Positions 43,537 to 51,625 of a DNA stretch of 64,000 nt are shown in pieces. A program made the translations under genes and the position numbers. A model generated the notes under the pieces. It ran no database searches, was not told where the DNA came from, and worked only from the letters and a program-made list of their open reading frames with translations. Each line of letters opens with the position of its first letter. Position 1 is the stretch's first letter. The stretch spans positions 62,001 to 126,000 of the forward strand of contig NZ_BMVM01000008.1 of assembly GCF_014650715.1 (NCBI RefSeq), given 5' to 3'. This DNA is from Streptomyces bluensis (GTDB lineage Bacteria; Actinomycetota; Actinomycetes; Streptomycetales; Streptomycetaceae).

Positions 43537-43848
43537 CTAAACCGCCGCGCGCCTCTGCGCCTCCTCCACCAGCCCCACCGCCTCGGCCAGCTCGGCCTCG
43601 TTTCTCAGCACGATCGCAAGATCGTTCCCGGCGACCATGATCTGATCAGCCGCGGCGAACATCCCCGCATCCGGCATCTCCCGGGGCTCCGCATCCGGCT
43701 CCTCCAGCCGCTGGGCACGCCGTGCCAATTCCCTGGCCAGCGCCAGGGCCTCGGCCGCAGCGCCCCGCTGCAACCGGCTCTGTGGAGCGGCCCTCAAACG
43801 ATCAGCGAAGTGATCCACTGCACGGGTCAGAGGCGTCGTATCAAGCAC
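43537..43848 (-). CDS. Conserved hypothetical small protein
   Basis: Protein of 103 residues, mostly helical and charged (LTRAVDHFADRLRAAPQSRLQRGAAAEALALARELARRAQRLEEPD), with no signal or membrane segment. It follows streptomycete codon bias and begins at a clear ATG. I do not recognise a function. It is divergent from the DUF4287 gene across a 102-bp spacer. Confidence 0.65.
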   Translation of the reverse strand: MLDTTPLTRAVDHFADRLRAAPQSRLQRGAAAEALALARELARRAQRLEEPDAEPREMPDAGMFAAADQIMVAGNDLAIVLRNEAELAEAVGLVEEAQRRAAV

Positions 43849-43950
43849 GTCGCGAGACTACGCGCCCGAACAGGAGTGTTGCCAATACGCCAACGCTCAG
43901 GCACGGTGACCTGAAGGACCGGCTTACATTCCATGCGTCCGGAGGCGCCG

Positions 43951-44181
43951 ATGTCCCAAGTCTTCTCCGAGGAGACCCATCGCAATCTGCTCGCCCGCAT
44001 CCCCCATTGCACCGGTCGTGAAGTCACCGACTGGCTTCGCGCTGTCGACGAAGGCCCTGCTCTCTTCAACTTCGAGGAGAAGGTCAGCTGGCTCCGGCAC
44101 GAGCACAACCTCGCGTACGGCCACGCCAAGGCACTCATCCACGAGTACGACCTGAGGAGGGCCGCGCGCAAACTGCTCTGA
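43951..44181 (+). CDS. DUF4287-type small protein
   Basis: Protein of 76 residues. The pattern of a conserved Trp-Leu pair (TDWLRAVDEGPALFNFEEKVSWLRHEHNLAYGHAKALIHEYDLRRAARKLL) fits the DUF4287 family of small helical proteins. The ATG at 43951 follows GGAGG at six bases. It ends at a bidirectional terminator. Function unknown. Confidence 0.72.
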   Translation: MSQVFSEETHRNLLARIPHCTGREVTDWLRAVDEGPALFNFEEKVSWLRHEHNLAYGHAKALIHEYDLRRAARKLL

Positions 44182-44217
44182 GCGCGCTCCACCGGCACGC
44201 CGAGCATCGGACAAGAC

Positions 44218-44254
44218 GAAGGGCCCCGGGAGCAAGCGCTCCCCGGGGCCCTTC
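44218..44254. terminator. Bidirectional terminator
   Basis: GAAGGGCCCCGGG (44218-44230) pairs with CCCGGGGCCCTTC (44242-44254) between the convergent DUF4287 and Bax-inhibitor genes. Confidence 0.8.
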
Positions 44255-44298
44255 ACCGTGTCAGGACGTCAGCGGGACGCCGGACCGCTCTGGGCGGA

Positions 44299-45180
44299 TC
44301 AGTCGTCGCCGCTGAAGATGGCGACCAGCCGCAGCATCTCGACGTAGATCCACACGAGGGTCATGGTCAGGCCGAACGCGGCCAGCCAGGCCTCCTCGCG
44401 CGGGGCGCCGTAGGCGATGCCGTCCTCGATCTGCTTGAAGTCGAGGGTCAGGAAGAAGGCACCGAGCAGGATCGCGAGGATTCCGACGATCGCACCGAGC
44501 GGACCCATGCTGCGCAGACCGCCGTCCTCGGCGACGCCGAACACGACCAGCAGCAGGTTGACCGCCATGACCAGCACGAACGCGATGGCGATGGTCATGC
44601 CGATGCGTGCGTACCGCGCGGTGACGCGGATCCAGCCCGCCTTGTAGACCAGCAGGGTGGCGCCGGAGACGGCCATCGTGCCGAGCACCGCCTGGAAGGG
44701 CGCACCGCTCCACTGCGTGTTGAACATCTCGCTGAGCACGCCCAGGAAGACGCCCTCGAAGGCGGCGTAGGACAGGATCAGCGCGGGCGATGCCTTGCTC
44801 TTGAAGCTCTGCACGAGGGCGAGGACCATCGCGATGAGCGCGGCGCCGATGGCCAGGCCGTAGCTGCTGGGCGACACCGGCAGGAGGGCCCACGCCAGGA
44901 TGGCGCCGACGACGACCGTGCCGAGCGTCATGGCGGAACGGACGACGACGTCGTCCATCGTCATACCGCCGGTGCGGACCGGGGCCTGCGGCGGAGCGCC
45001 GTACTGCGGGGCCTGCTGGGCGTACGGGTTCGTCGCGTACGGGTTGCCACCCTGCTGGGCGTAGGGGTTGCCCTGGGTGCCGACGGCTGCTCCCCCGGCC
45101 TGCGGCGCGGTGTTGAAGCCCGCGTAGCCGTTGTCGCGGCTGAACCCCCGTCGCGAGAAGACCGGGTTGCTGCTCCTCAT
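44299..45180 (-). CDS. Bax inhibitor-1/YccA family membrane protein
   Basis: Protein of 293 residues with seven transmembrane helices from about residue 80 onward (MTLGTVVVGAILAWALL, YGLAIGAALIAMVLALV, ALILSYAAFEGVFLGVLS, and so on). It ends in the acidic SGDD; BI-1 family pores use a C-terminal di-Asp region. The N-terminal 75 residues are Gln/Pro/Tyr/Gly-rich (NPYAQQGGNPYATNPYAQQ). The family forms proton- or calcium-leak channels. The gene is monocistronic. Confidence 0.9.
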   Translation of the reverse strand: MRSSNPVFSRRGFSRDNGYAGFNTAPQAGGAAVGTQGNPYAQQGGNPYATNPYAQQAPQYGAPPQAPVRTGGMTMDDVVVRSAMTLGTVVVGAILAWALLPVSPSSYGLAIGAALIAMVLALVQSFKSKASPALILSYAAFEGVFLGVLSEMFNTQWSGAPFQAVLGTMAVSGATLLVYKAGWIRVTARYARIGMTIAIAFVLVMAVNLLLVVFGVAEDGGLRSMGPLGAIVGILAILLGAFFLTLDFKQIEDGIAYGAPREEAWLAAFGLTMTLVWIYVEMLRLVAIFSGDD

Positions 45181-45458
45181 TTCACTCCTCCATGGCCACC
45201 CTGCGTGGCCTTGGCCTCAAGAGTAATAGGTGGGCAAAGGATTGACCCTAGTGCTTGGGGAGGATCTTTCCCTCGCAGTGACCAGAAACACGCTACGCGT
45301 CTGCCTGATTCCCCGCACCGGCCCCCCTCACCCATGACCAACCCGGTACAGACCCGGAACCGTCCGGAGATCAACGGCGGACGCCGGGTCGCGCCCCGCC
45401 TGCCCCCGGGCTGGTGCGCCGGTCGGGGCCCGCAGGAGGGGTTCGGCTCCGCGGTCAG

Positions 45459-45532
45459 TGCCCGGGGTGGGATTCGAACCCACACTCGTCCGCGTTTAAG
45501 GCGGTTGCGTCTGCCAGTTGCGCCACCCGGGC
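45459..45532 (-). tRNA. Class I tRNA with UAA anticodon and short variable arm (tRNA-Leu-like)
   Basis: The minus strand folds as a full 74-nt cloverleaf. The acceptor is GCCCGGG/CCCGGGC with discriminator A. The D arm is of tRNA-Leu type (GGCGCAACTGGCAGACGC). The anticodon stem is ACCGC/GCGGA (one A-A mismatch at 27-43) with loop CTTAAAC (anticodon UAA). The variable loop has only five bases (CGAGT), and the T arm is GTGGG TTCGAAT CCCAC. tRNA-Leu is normally class II with a long variable arm, so this is atypical. No CCA is encoded. A decayed copy or tRNA-like element is the alternative. Confidence 0.6.
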
Positions 45533-46034
45533 TGAGGGTCGTGCGGCGGCCTCCGGAACGGTGCTTCCCGTCCCAACGACCCACGGACAGCGCTGCGTTG
45601 CCAAGACGCCGGCACACGACATTACTGAAGCCATGTGACGGGCACTCACATACCCCTCAGCAAAGCATGATTCGGCAGCCACTGAGAGTGGTTTCCCCCG
45701 ACAGACCCACCAGCTCGGTCATGTTCCCCTGGCATGTGCCCGCTCCGCGTCCAAGACCTGAAGGCTCGGCAGTAACAAAGCCTCCCCTAAGTCGCCCCCT
45801 GACACAGGAGGGAATTTGGTCAATGCATGACCGGTTGCCGTCCGGTCACGAAATGAGGACGCCCACCCGGGTGCACGGGGCGGGCGTCCGATCACGGGCC
45901 AACCGGATCGTCCGGCGGATGGGGGGGGATCCGGCGGCGCGGGTGGGGCAGGCGGATCCGGCGGCGGGGCGCACGGGTCGGGACAGAGCAGGGCCAACCG
46001 GCCGTTTCGCCAGGTCGGACGCTACCCCCGGTTG

Positions 46035-46117
46035 TGCCCGGAACCGGACTTGAACCGGTACGCCCGCGAGGGGCAGCGAGGTTTAAGCTCGCCGTGTCTG
46101 CATTCCACCATCCGGGC
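46035..46117 (-). tRNA. bldA: tRNA-Leu (UAA), bldA type
   Basis: An 83-nt class II cloverleaf. The acceptor is GCCCGGA/TCCGGGC, and the anticodon stem GCGAG/CTCGC has loop CTTAAAC, giving anticodon UAA that reads UUA. A long variable arm (GCCCCTCGCGGGC) and a T arm CCGGTTCAAGTCCGG follow. The sequence matches what I recall of Streptomyces bldA, the only tRNA that reads the rare leucine codon UUA and a developmental switch. No CCA is encoded. A plausible -10 box (TAGGCT, minus strand) lies about 30 bases upstream. Confidence 0.92.
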
Positions 46118-46509
46118 AGGCCAAGGGCTCCGCATCGAGGTCCCGAGCCTATCGGGACCCATCCCCCGAACAGCGGACGAGCGGACCGATGTTGTCTTAT
46201 TTTATTGATGTCTGAGGGTGCATCAGCACTGGGTACACGCCATCCGCACTCGCCAATAGCCTTTCGGACCACCTCGCCGCCCGTATGCGGAATGACGGAA
46301 TTTCACCGTCCGAACGAGCAGCCTCCACATCCTGCGCCACGGTCACACGCCCTAGGGGCCGTCCGTCATCCCCAGGTATGACACGGCGTCGGCACGTCCG
46401 CCCGCAGACGGCCCCCGGAACCGGAGCAGCGGCTGACTACAGGGCGCCCGGCGGCCAGGACGATGGGACACGTACCCCGAAAGCCGTCGTCCCGACAGGA
46501 GCACCTTCC
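46118..46509. other. Spacer upstream of bldA and of the MacB-type ATPase gene
   Basis: The 392-bp divergent spacer contains an AT-rich patch unusual for this genome (ttgtcttattttattgatgtc near 46192-46212). It lies upstream of bldA on the minus strand and may serve as a promoter UP-like or regulator site. No gene is seen. The other gap here, 45533-46034, also has no gene. Confidence 0.5.
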
Positions 46510-47280
46510 GTGACCACCACTCCCATCGCCGAGCGGGCCACCGCCGTGGCTGCTCGGGCCACGGACCTCTCCAAGGTCTACGGACAGGGCGAGACCCAGG
46601 TGGTCGCCCTGGACCGGGTCAGTGTCGACTTCGGGCAGGCCCGGTTCACCGCGATCATGGGCCCCTCGGGTTCCGGGAAGTCCACGCTGATGCACTGCGT
46701 GGCGGGACTCGACTCCTTCTCCTCCGGCTCCGTCCGTATCGGGGACACCGAGTTGGGCTCGCTGAAGGACAAGCAGCTCACCAAGTTGCGCCGCGACAAG
46801 ATCGGCTTCATCTTCCAGGCGTTCAACCTGCTGCCGACCCTGACCGCGCTGGAGAACATCACACTCCCGATGGACATCGCGGGCCGTAAGCCGGACAAGC
46901 AGTGGCTCGACACCGTCATCCGGATGGTCGGGCTCTCCGACCGCCTGACCCACCGTCCCGCCCAGCTCTCCGGCGGCCAGCAGCAGCGTGTCGCCGTGGC
47001 CCGTGCCCTCGCCTCGAAGCCGGACATCATCTTCGGCGACGAGCCCACCGGCAACCTCGACTCCCGCTCCGGTGCGGAGGTCTTGGGCTTCCTGCGCAAC
47101 TCGGTCCGCGAACTCGGGCAGACCGTCGTCATGGTGACCCACGATCCCGTCGCCGCCGCGTACGCCGATCGTGTGGTCTTCCTCGCCGACGGCCGCATCG
47201 TCGACGAGATGCAGCAGCCGACCGCGGACACGGTGCTGGACCGCATGAAGCGGTTCGATGCGACGTCGCGCACCAGCTGA
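46510..47280 (+). CDS. MacB/LolD-type ABC transporter ATP-binding protein
   Basis: ATPase of 256 residues. Walker A is GPSGSGKST, the Q-loop FIFQAFNLLPTLTALENI, the signature LSGGQQQRVAVARAL, Walker B IIFGDEPTGNLDSRSG and the switch MVTHDP. The GDEPTGNLD form marks the MacB/LolD/FtsE group. The GTG at 46510 has CAGGAG eight bases upstream. It pairs with the FtsX-type permease at 47474-50002; a repeat element (copy C) lies in the spacer between them. Confidence 0.93.
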   Translation: MTTTPIAERATAVAARATDLSKVYGQGETQVVALDRVSVDFGQARFTAIMGPSGSGKSTLMHCVAGLDSFSSGSVRIGDTELGSLKDKQLTKLRRDKIGFIFQAFNLLPTLTALENITLPMDIAGRKPDKQWLDTVIRMVGLSDRLTHRPAQLSGGQQQRVAVARALASKPDIIFGDEPTGNLDSRSGAEVLGFLRNSVRELGQTVVMVTHDPVAAAYADRVVFLADGRIVDEMQQPTADTVLDRMKRFDATSRTS

Positions 47281-47310
47281 GCAGGGCGTCTCGTCTGCCG
47301 GGTCTTGTCG

Positions 47311-47364
47311 GTGGGCGGCTGCGGGTTCGTTGTGGCTGGTCGCGCAGTTCCCCGCGCCCCTTAA
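47311..47364 (-). repeat. Dispersed intergenic repeat, copy C
   Basis: The reverse complement reads GGGGCGCGGGGAACTGCGCG, then ACCAGCCACAACGAACCCGC and AGCCG, matching copies A (1471-1560) and B (8622-8664). It lies between the ATPase and permease genes of one ABC operon. Confidence 0.7.
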
Positions 47365-47473
47365 AAGACGCACCACCCGCCCGTAGGCGTCCACCTCCAC
47401 ACCCGAAGGCGCCCGACGACCCGCCACCAGCCCCAGCCTTCACCTCAACCCCAAACCCTGGACAGAGAACCCC

Positions 47474-50002
47474 ATGTTCCGTACCGCCCTGCGCAACGTG
47501 TTCGCGCACAAGGCCCGGCTGTTGATGACCGTGCTCGCCGTGATGCTCGGCGTGGCGTTCGTGTCGGGCACGCTGGTCTTCACGAACACCATCTCGGAGG
47601 CATTCCAGAAGAGTTCCGCGAAGGGCTTCGACCACGTCGACGTCGCCGTCGCGCCCAAGTACCGGGAGGGCGAGGGCGACACGGTGGGCAAGTCCGCCGA
47701 GCTCACCCAGGACCTCCTCGACAAGGCCGAGCAGACCCCGGGCGCCGCGTCGGCCGTCGGCGTCGTCACCGGCTTCACCGCCCTCGCCGACAAGGACGGC
47801 AAGCTCATGGGCGACGGCTTCCAGTCGCGGGGCGGGAACTACTGGGGGGAGAAGGACTCCCGGTACCCCCTCGTGTCCGGGCGCGCCCCGAGCGGCAGCG
47901 GACAGGTCGCCATCGACTCCGCGACCGCCGCCCGCGCCGGCTACAAGGTCGGCGACACGGTCCGCCTCTCCGTCGACGGCCCCGTCCTCACTCCCACGAT
48001 CAGCGCGATCTTCACCACGGACGACGGCAACGTCTCCGCGGGCGGCAGCCTCGCCCTCTTCGACACCGCCACCGCCCAGCAGCTCTTCGGCAAGAAGGGC
48101 ACGTACGACGAGATCGACGTGAAGGCGGAGGCGGGCACCGGCCAGGCGCAGCTGAAGGCCGCGCTCGACAAGGCGCTCCCCAAGGACACGACCGAGACCA
48201 CCACCGGCAGGCAGCTCGCCGACGACCAGGCCGAGTCGATCGCCGAGTCGATGAGCGGTCTGCAGCAGGGGCTGCTGGTCTTCGCCGGCATCGCCCTCTT
48301 CGTCGGCACGTTCATCATCGCCAACACCTTCAGCATGCTGGTCGCCCAGCGCACCAAGGAGCTCGCGCTGCTGCGCGCGGTCGGCGCCTCCCGTCGGCAG
48401 GTCACCCGCTCCGTGCTCATCGAGGCCTTCGTCGTCGGCACGGTCGCCGCCGTCACCGGTCTCGTCGCCGGCGTCGGTATCGGTGCCGGGCTGCGTTCCC
48501 TCATGGGCTCGTTCGACGCCCCGGTCCCTGACGGGCCGCTGGTCGTCACCCCGAGCACGGTCGGCGCCGCGCTCGCCGTCGGCATCCTCATCACGATGCT
48601 GGCCGCCTGGCTGCCCGGCCGCCGTGCCGCGAAGATCCCGCCGGTCGCGGCGATGAGCAGCGTGCACGCCAAGGCCACCACCAAGTCGCTGGTGCTGCGC
48701 AACACGATCGGCGCCCTGTTCTCCGCCGCGGGCATCGCCGTCGTACTGGCCGCGACGACCATGGACGGCACGGACGGTCAGGCCCCGATGGGTCTGGGTG
48801 CCGTCCTGCTGATCATCGGTGTCTTCGTCCTCACGCCCCTCCTCTCCCGTCCGGTCATCGCGACCGCGGCCCCCGCGCTGCGCGTCTTCGGGATCTCCGG
48901 CAAGCTGGCCCGCCAGAACTCGGTCCGCAACCCGCGCCGTACCGCCGCCACGGCCTCCGCGCTGATGATCGGCCTCACCCTGATCACGGGCATGACGGTG
49001 ATGGCGGGCAGCCTGCAGACGTCCATCGACAAGATGGCCGCGTCGGCGATCAAGGCCGACTACGTCGTGTCGATGGCGAACGGCAATTTCCTCTCGCCGG
49101 ACGTGGAGAAGAAGCTCTCGGACACCGGCTACGTCACCGCCACCAGCCCGCTGCGCAACGCGCCCTCCCGTATCGACGGCGAGACCGAGTACCTGACCGG
49201 CGTCAAGGGCAGCACGATCGGGAAGCTCACCGACCTCAAGGTCGACGACGGGGCCTTCGAGGTCGGCGGCGCCCGGGTCGTCGTGGACGGCGACACCGCC
49301 GAACGGCACGGCTGGAAGGCCGGGTCGGACTTCACGGTCTCCTACGAGGACGGCAAGAAGCAGCAGCTGACGGTCGCCGGGGTCTACGAGGCCAACGAGA
49401 TGATGCGGGGCATCATGCTCGACCTCGGCACGCTCGCCCCGCACCAGTCGGACCCCACCGACATGCAGGTCATGGTGAAGACGTCCGACGGAGCGTCCGC
49501 CGCGACGAAGGACCGGCTGGAGAAGGCGCTCGGCAGCAACCCGGGCATCCAGGTCCAGGACAAGAAGGACATCTCCAACCGCATCGCGCAGATGTTCACG
49601 CTGATCCTGAACATGGTCTACGGCCTGCTGGCCATGGCGGTCCTCGTCGCCGTCCTCGGGGTCATCAACACCCTGGCCATGTCGGTCTTCGAACGCTCCC
49701 AGGAGATCGGGATGCTGCGCGCGATCGGCCTCGACCGCAAGGGGATCAAGCGCATGGTGCGGCTGGAGTCGCTGGTGATCTCGCTCTTCGGCGGTGTGCT
49801 CGGCATCGGCCTCGGTGTGTTCTTCGGCTGGGCGGCCGGTGAGCTGCTGGGCACCAGGTTGGCGACGTACGAACTGGTCCTGCCCTGGGCCCGGATGGGC
49901 GTCTTCCTGCTCCTCGCGGCCACGGTCGGCGTCCTGGCGGCCCTCTGGCCGGCCCGTCGCGCGGCCCGGCTCAACATGCTGGCGGCGATCAAGTCGGAGT
50001 AG
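47474..50002 (+). CDS. FtsX/MacB-type ABC transporter permease
   Basis: Inner-membrane protein of 842 residues in the usual double FtsX layout: helix 1 near 15-40 (LLMTVLAVMLGVAFVSGTLVF), an extracytoplasmic MacB periplasmic-core domain, an FtsX block (VFAGIALFVGTFIIANTFSMLVAQRTKELALLRAVGASRRQV), a second extracytoplasmic domain, and a C-terminal FtsX block (MAVLVAVLGVINTLAMSVFERSQEIGMLRAIGLDRKGIKRMV). Such pairs export peptides or lipids or give antibiotic resistance by extraction. The substrate is not evident. A terminator follows at 50050. Confidence 0.92.
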   Translation: MFRTALRNVFAHKARLLMTVLAVMLGVAFVSGTLVFTNTISEAFQKSSAKGFDHVDVAVAPKYREGEGDTVGKSAELTQDLLDKAEQTPGAASAVGVVTGFTALADKDGKLMGDGFQSRGGNYWGEKDSRYPLVSGRAPSGSGQVAIDSATAARAGYKVGDTVRLSVDGPVLTPTISAIFTTDDGNVSAGGSLALFDTATAQQLFGKKGTYDEIDVKAEAGTGQAQLKAALDKALPKDTTETTTGRQLADDQAESIAESMSGLQQGLLVFAGIALFVGTFIIANTFSMLVAQRTKELALLRAVGASRRQVTRSVLIEAFVVGTVAAVTGLVAGVGIGAGLRSLMGSFDAPVPDGPLVVTPSTVGAALAVGILITMLAAWLPGRRAAKIPPVAAMSSVHAKATTKSLVLRNTIGALFSAAGIAVVLAATTMDGTDGQAPMGLGAVLLIIGVFVLTPLLSRPVIATAAPALRVFGISGKLARQNSVRNPRRTAATASALMIGLTLITGMTVMAGSLQTSIDKMAASAIKADYVVSMANGNFLSPDVEKKLSDTGYVTATSPLRNAPSRIDGETEYLTGVKGSTIGKLTDLKVDDGAFEVGGARVVVDGDTAERHGWKAGSDFTVSYEDGKKQQLTVAGVYEANEMMRGIMLDLGTLAPHQSDPTDMQVMVKTSDGASAATKDRLEKALGSNPGIQVQDKKDISNRIAQMFTLILNMVYGLLAMAVLVAVLGVINTLAMSVFERSQEIGMLRAIGLDRKGIKRMVRLESLVISLFGGVLGIGLGVFFGWAAGELLGTRLATYELVLPWARMGVFLLLAATVGVLAALWPARRAARLNMLAAIKSE

Positions 50003-50049
50003 GCAGGCCAGAAGGCAGAAAGCAGAAGCCGCAGTGGTCGTACGCGACC

Positions 50050-50084
50050 GGGGCCCCGTTCCGCACCAGCCGGAACGGGGCCCC
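50050..50084 (+). terminator. Terminator after the ABC exporter operon
   Basis: Perfect 14-bp arms GGGGCCCCGTTCCG (50050-50063) and CGGAACGGGGCCCC (50071-50084) with a short loop, also serving the convergent cfa gene. Confidence 0.8.
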
Positions 50085-50127
50085 TTCACGTACGTACCGT
50101 CACATGCGTACCTTCACGCACGCACCG

Positions 50128-51420
50128 TCACGAACCCCACGTACGGGACCGCAGCGGCATCCGCGCGTCGCCCGTCTCCGGGGTGCGGACCGCCAGGACC
50201 TGGTTGACGCCGATCCGGTTGCGCTCGAAGGACAGCGCGGAGGCCGCCATGTAGAGGCGCCAGACGCGGGCGCGGCCGGGGCTGGTGAGCCGGACCGCGT
50301 GGGCCCAGTCCGCCTCCAGGTTGGCGACCCAGCGGCGCAGGGTGAGCGCGTAGTGCTCGCGGATCGACTCGACGTCACGCACCTCGAACCCGGCCCGCTC
50401 CAGCTGGGTGACCGTGGTGCCGATGGGGGCGAGCTCACCGTCCGGGAAGACATAGGCGTCGATGAACTCGTCGACTGCGTACGTCGATTCGTCGCGCTGC
50501 GGGCGGCGGGCGATCTGGTGGTTGAGGAGCCGGCCGCCGGGCTTCAGCAGGCCGTACAGGCGGTCGGCGTACTCCAGGTACCGCTCGGCGCCGACGTGTT
50601 CCGCCATGCCGATGGAGGAGATCGCGTCGAACGGGCCGTCCGTGACGTCCCGGTAGTCCTGAACGCGGATCTCGACCCGGTCGGTGAGTCCCGCTTCGGC
50701 GACGCGCTTGCGGGCGTACGCGGCCTGCTCCTGGGAGAGGGTGACGCCGACGGCATGGACGCCGTACTCGCGGGCCGCGTGGATGGCCATGGAGCCCCAG
50801 CCGCAGCCGACGTCGAGAAGCCGGGCGCCGGGGGTCAGGCCGAGCTTGCGGCAGATGAGGTCGAGCTTGTCGGCCTGCGCGGCTTCGAGGGTGCCGTCCG
50901 GGGAGTCCCAGTAGGCGCACGAGTAGACCATCGACGGGCCGAGGACGAGCTCGTAGAAGTCGTTCCCCACGTCGTAGTGATGGCTGATGGCGCGTCGGTC
51001 GGTGCGCCTGGTGTGCCGATGGTGGCTTCTGCGGACCTCCTCGCGGGGCGGAGCGGGCGGCAGCGGCGGCCCGGCCATCCGGACGAGGCCGCGGACTGCG
51101 GCGCGCACCTCGGGGTCGCGCAGGGCTCCCCCGAGCCCCCGGGCGTCCTCCCCGCGCTCCCATACGAGCCCCGCCAGCAGGTCGAGCGTGGCGTAGAGGT
51201 CTCCCTCGATGTCCAGGTCTCCGGCGACCCAGGCCCGTGCCAGGCCCAGCTCGCCCGGTTTCCACAGCAGTCGGCGCAGGGCGCGGCGGTTGCGTACGAC
51301 GAGGGTCGGGGCGCCCGGGGGTCCTGCCTGCGACCCGTCCCAGGCCCGGATACGCACCGGGAGCGGAGTCCCCAGCAACTGTTCTGCGAATCTGTCCAGC
51401 CGCGACGCGGCGTCGGCCAT
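50128..51420 (-). CDS. cfa: Cyclopropane-fatty-acyl-phospholipid synthase family methyltransferase
   Basis: SAM-dependent methyltransferase of 430 residues. The C-terminal Mycolic_acid_cyclopropane-synthase domain has SAM site LLDVGCGWGSMAIHAA, the HYDVGNDFYELVLGPSMVYSCAYW block with the cofactor and bicarbonate-type residues, and SSIGMAEHVGAERYLEYADRLY. The N-terminal region (DGSQAGPPGAPTLVVRNRRALRRLL) is a lipid-binding domain. It adds methylene or methyl groups to membrane unsaturated acyl chains. The ATG at 51420 has GGAGG upstream. It follows ndh on the same strand. Confidence 0.9.
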   Translation of the reverse strand: MADAASRLDRFAEQLLGTPLPVRIRAWDGSQAGPPGAPTLVVRNRRALRRLLWKPGELGLARAWVAGDLDIEGDLYATLDLLAGLVWERGEDARGLGGALRDPEVRAAVRGLVRMAGPPLPPAPPREEVRRSHHRHTRRTDRRAISHHYDVGNDFYELVLGPSMVYSCAYWDSPDGTLEAAQADKLDLICRKLGLTPGARLLDVGCGWGSMAIHAAREYGVHAVGVTLSQEQAAYARKRVAEAGLTDRVEIRVQDYRDVTDGPFDAISSIGMAEHVGAERYLEYADRLYGLLKPGGRLLNHQIARRPQRDESTYAVDEFIDAYVFPDGELAPIGTTVTQLERAGFEVRDVESIREHYALTLRRWVANLEADWAHAVRLTSPGRARVWRLYMAASALSFERNRIGVNQVLAVRTPETGDARMPLRSRTWGS

Positions 51421-51561
51421 GGCGCACACCTCCGTGACGATCGATCCCGGAATGTCCAGCACCACGTAAACACCCGTGGTGCTGGGCCGCAGTCCCCCAT
51501 CAGCGTTACAGCTGTGCAAAACGTTTACGCGGCCTCTGGGGCTTCGTCCGGTTCCGCAACG

Positions 51562-51605
51562 CCGAAGGGGCCGCCCGCACCACGGATGGCGGACGGCCCC
51601 TTCGG
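51562..51605 (-). terminator. Terminator of ndh
   Basis: CCGAAGGGGCCG (51562-51573) pairs with CGGCCCCTTCGG (51594-51605), 20 bp after the ndh stop on the minus strand. Confidence 0.7.
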
Positions 51606-51625
51606 GGCGTGCTGGTGACCGAAGG

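Noticed and set aside
47129..50089. Minus-strand open frame of nearly 1000 codons
   Set aside because: It is an antisense shadow of the FtsX permease gene, with Arg/Gly/Asp-rich composition and no recognisable domains.
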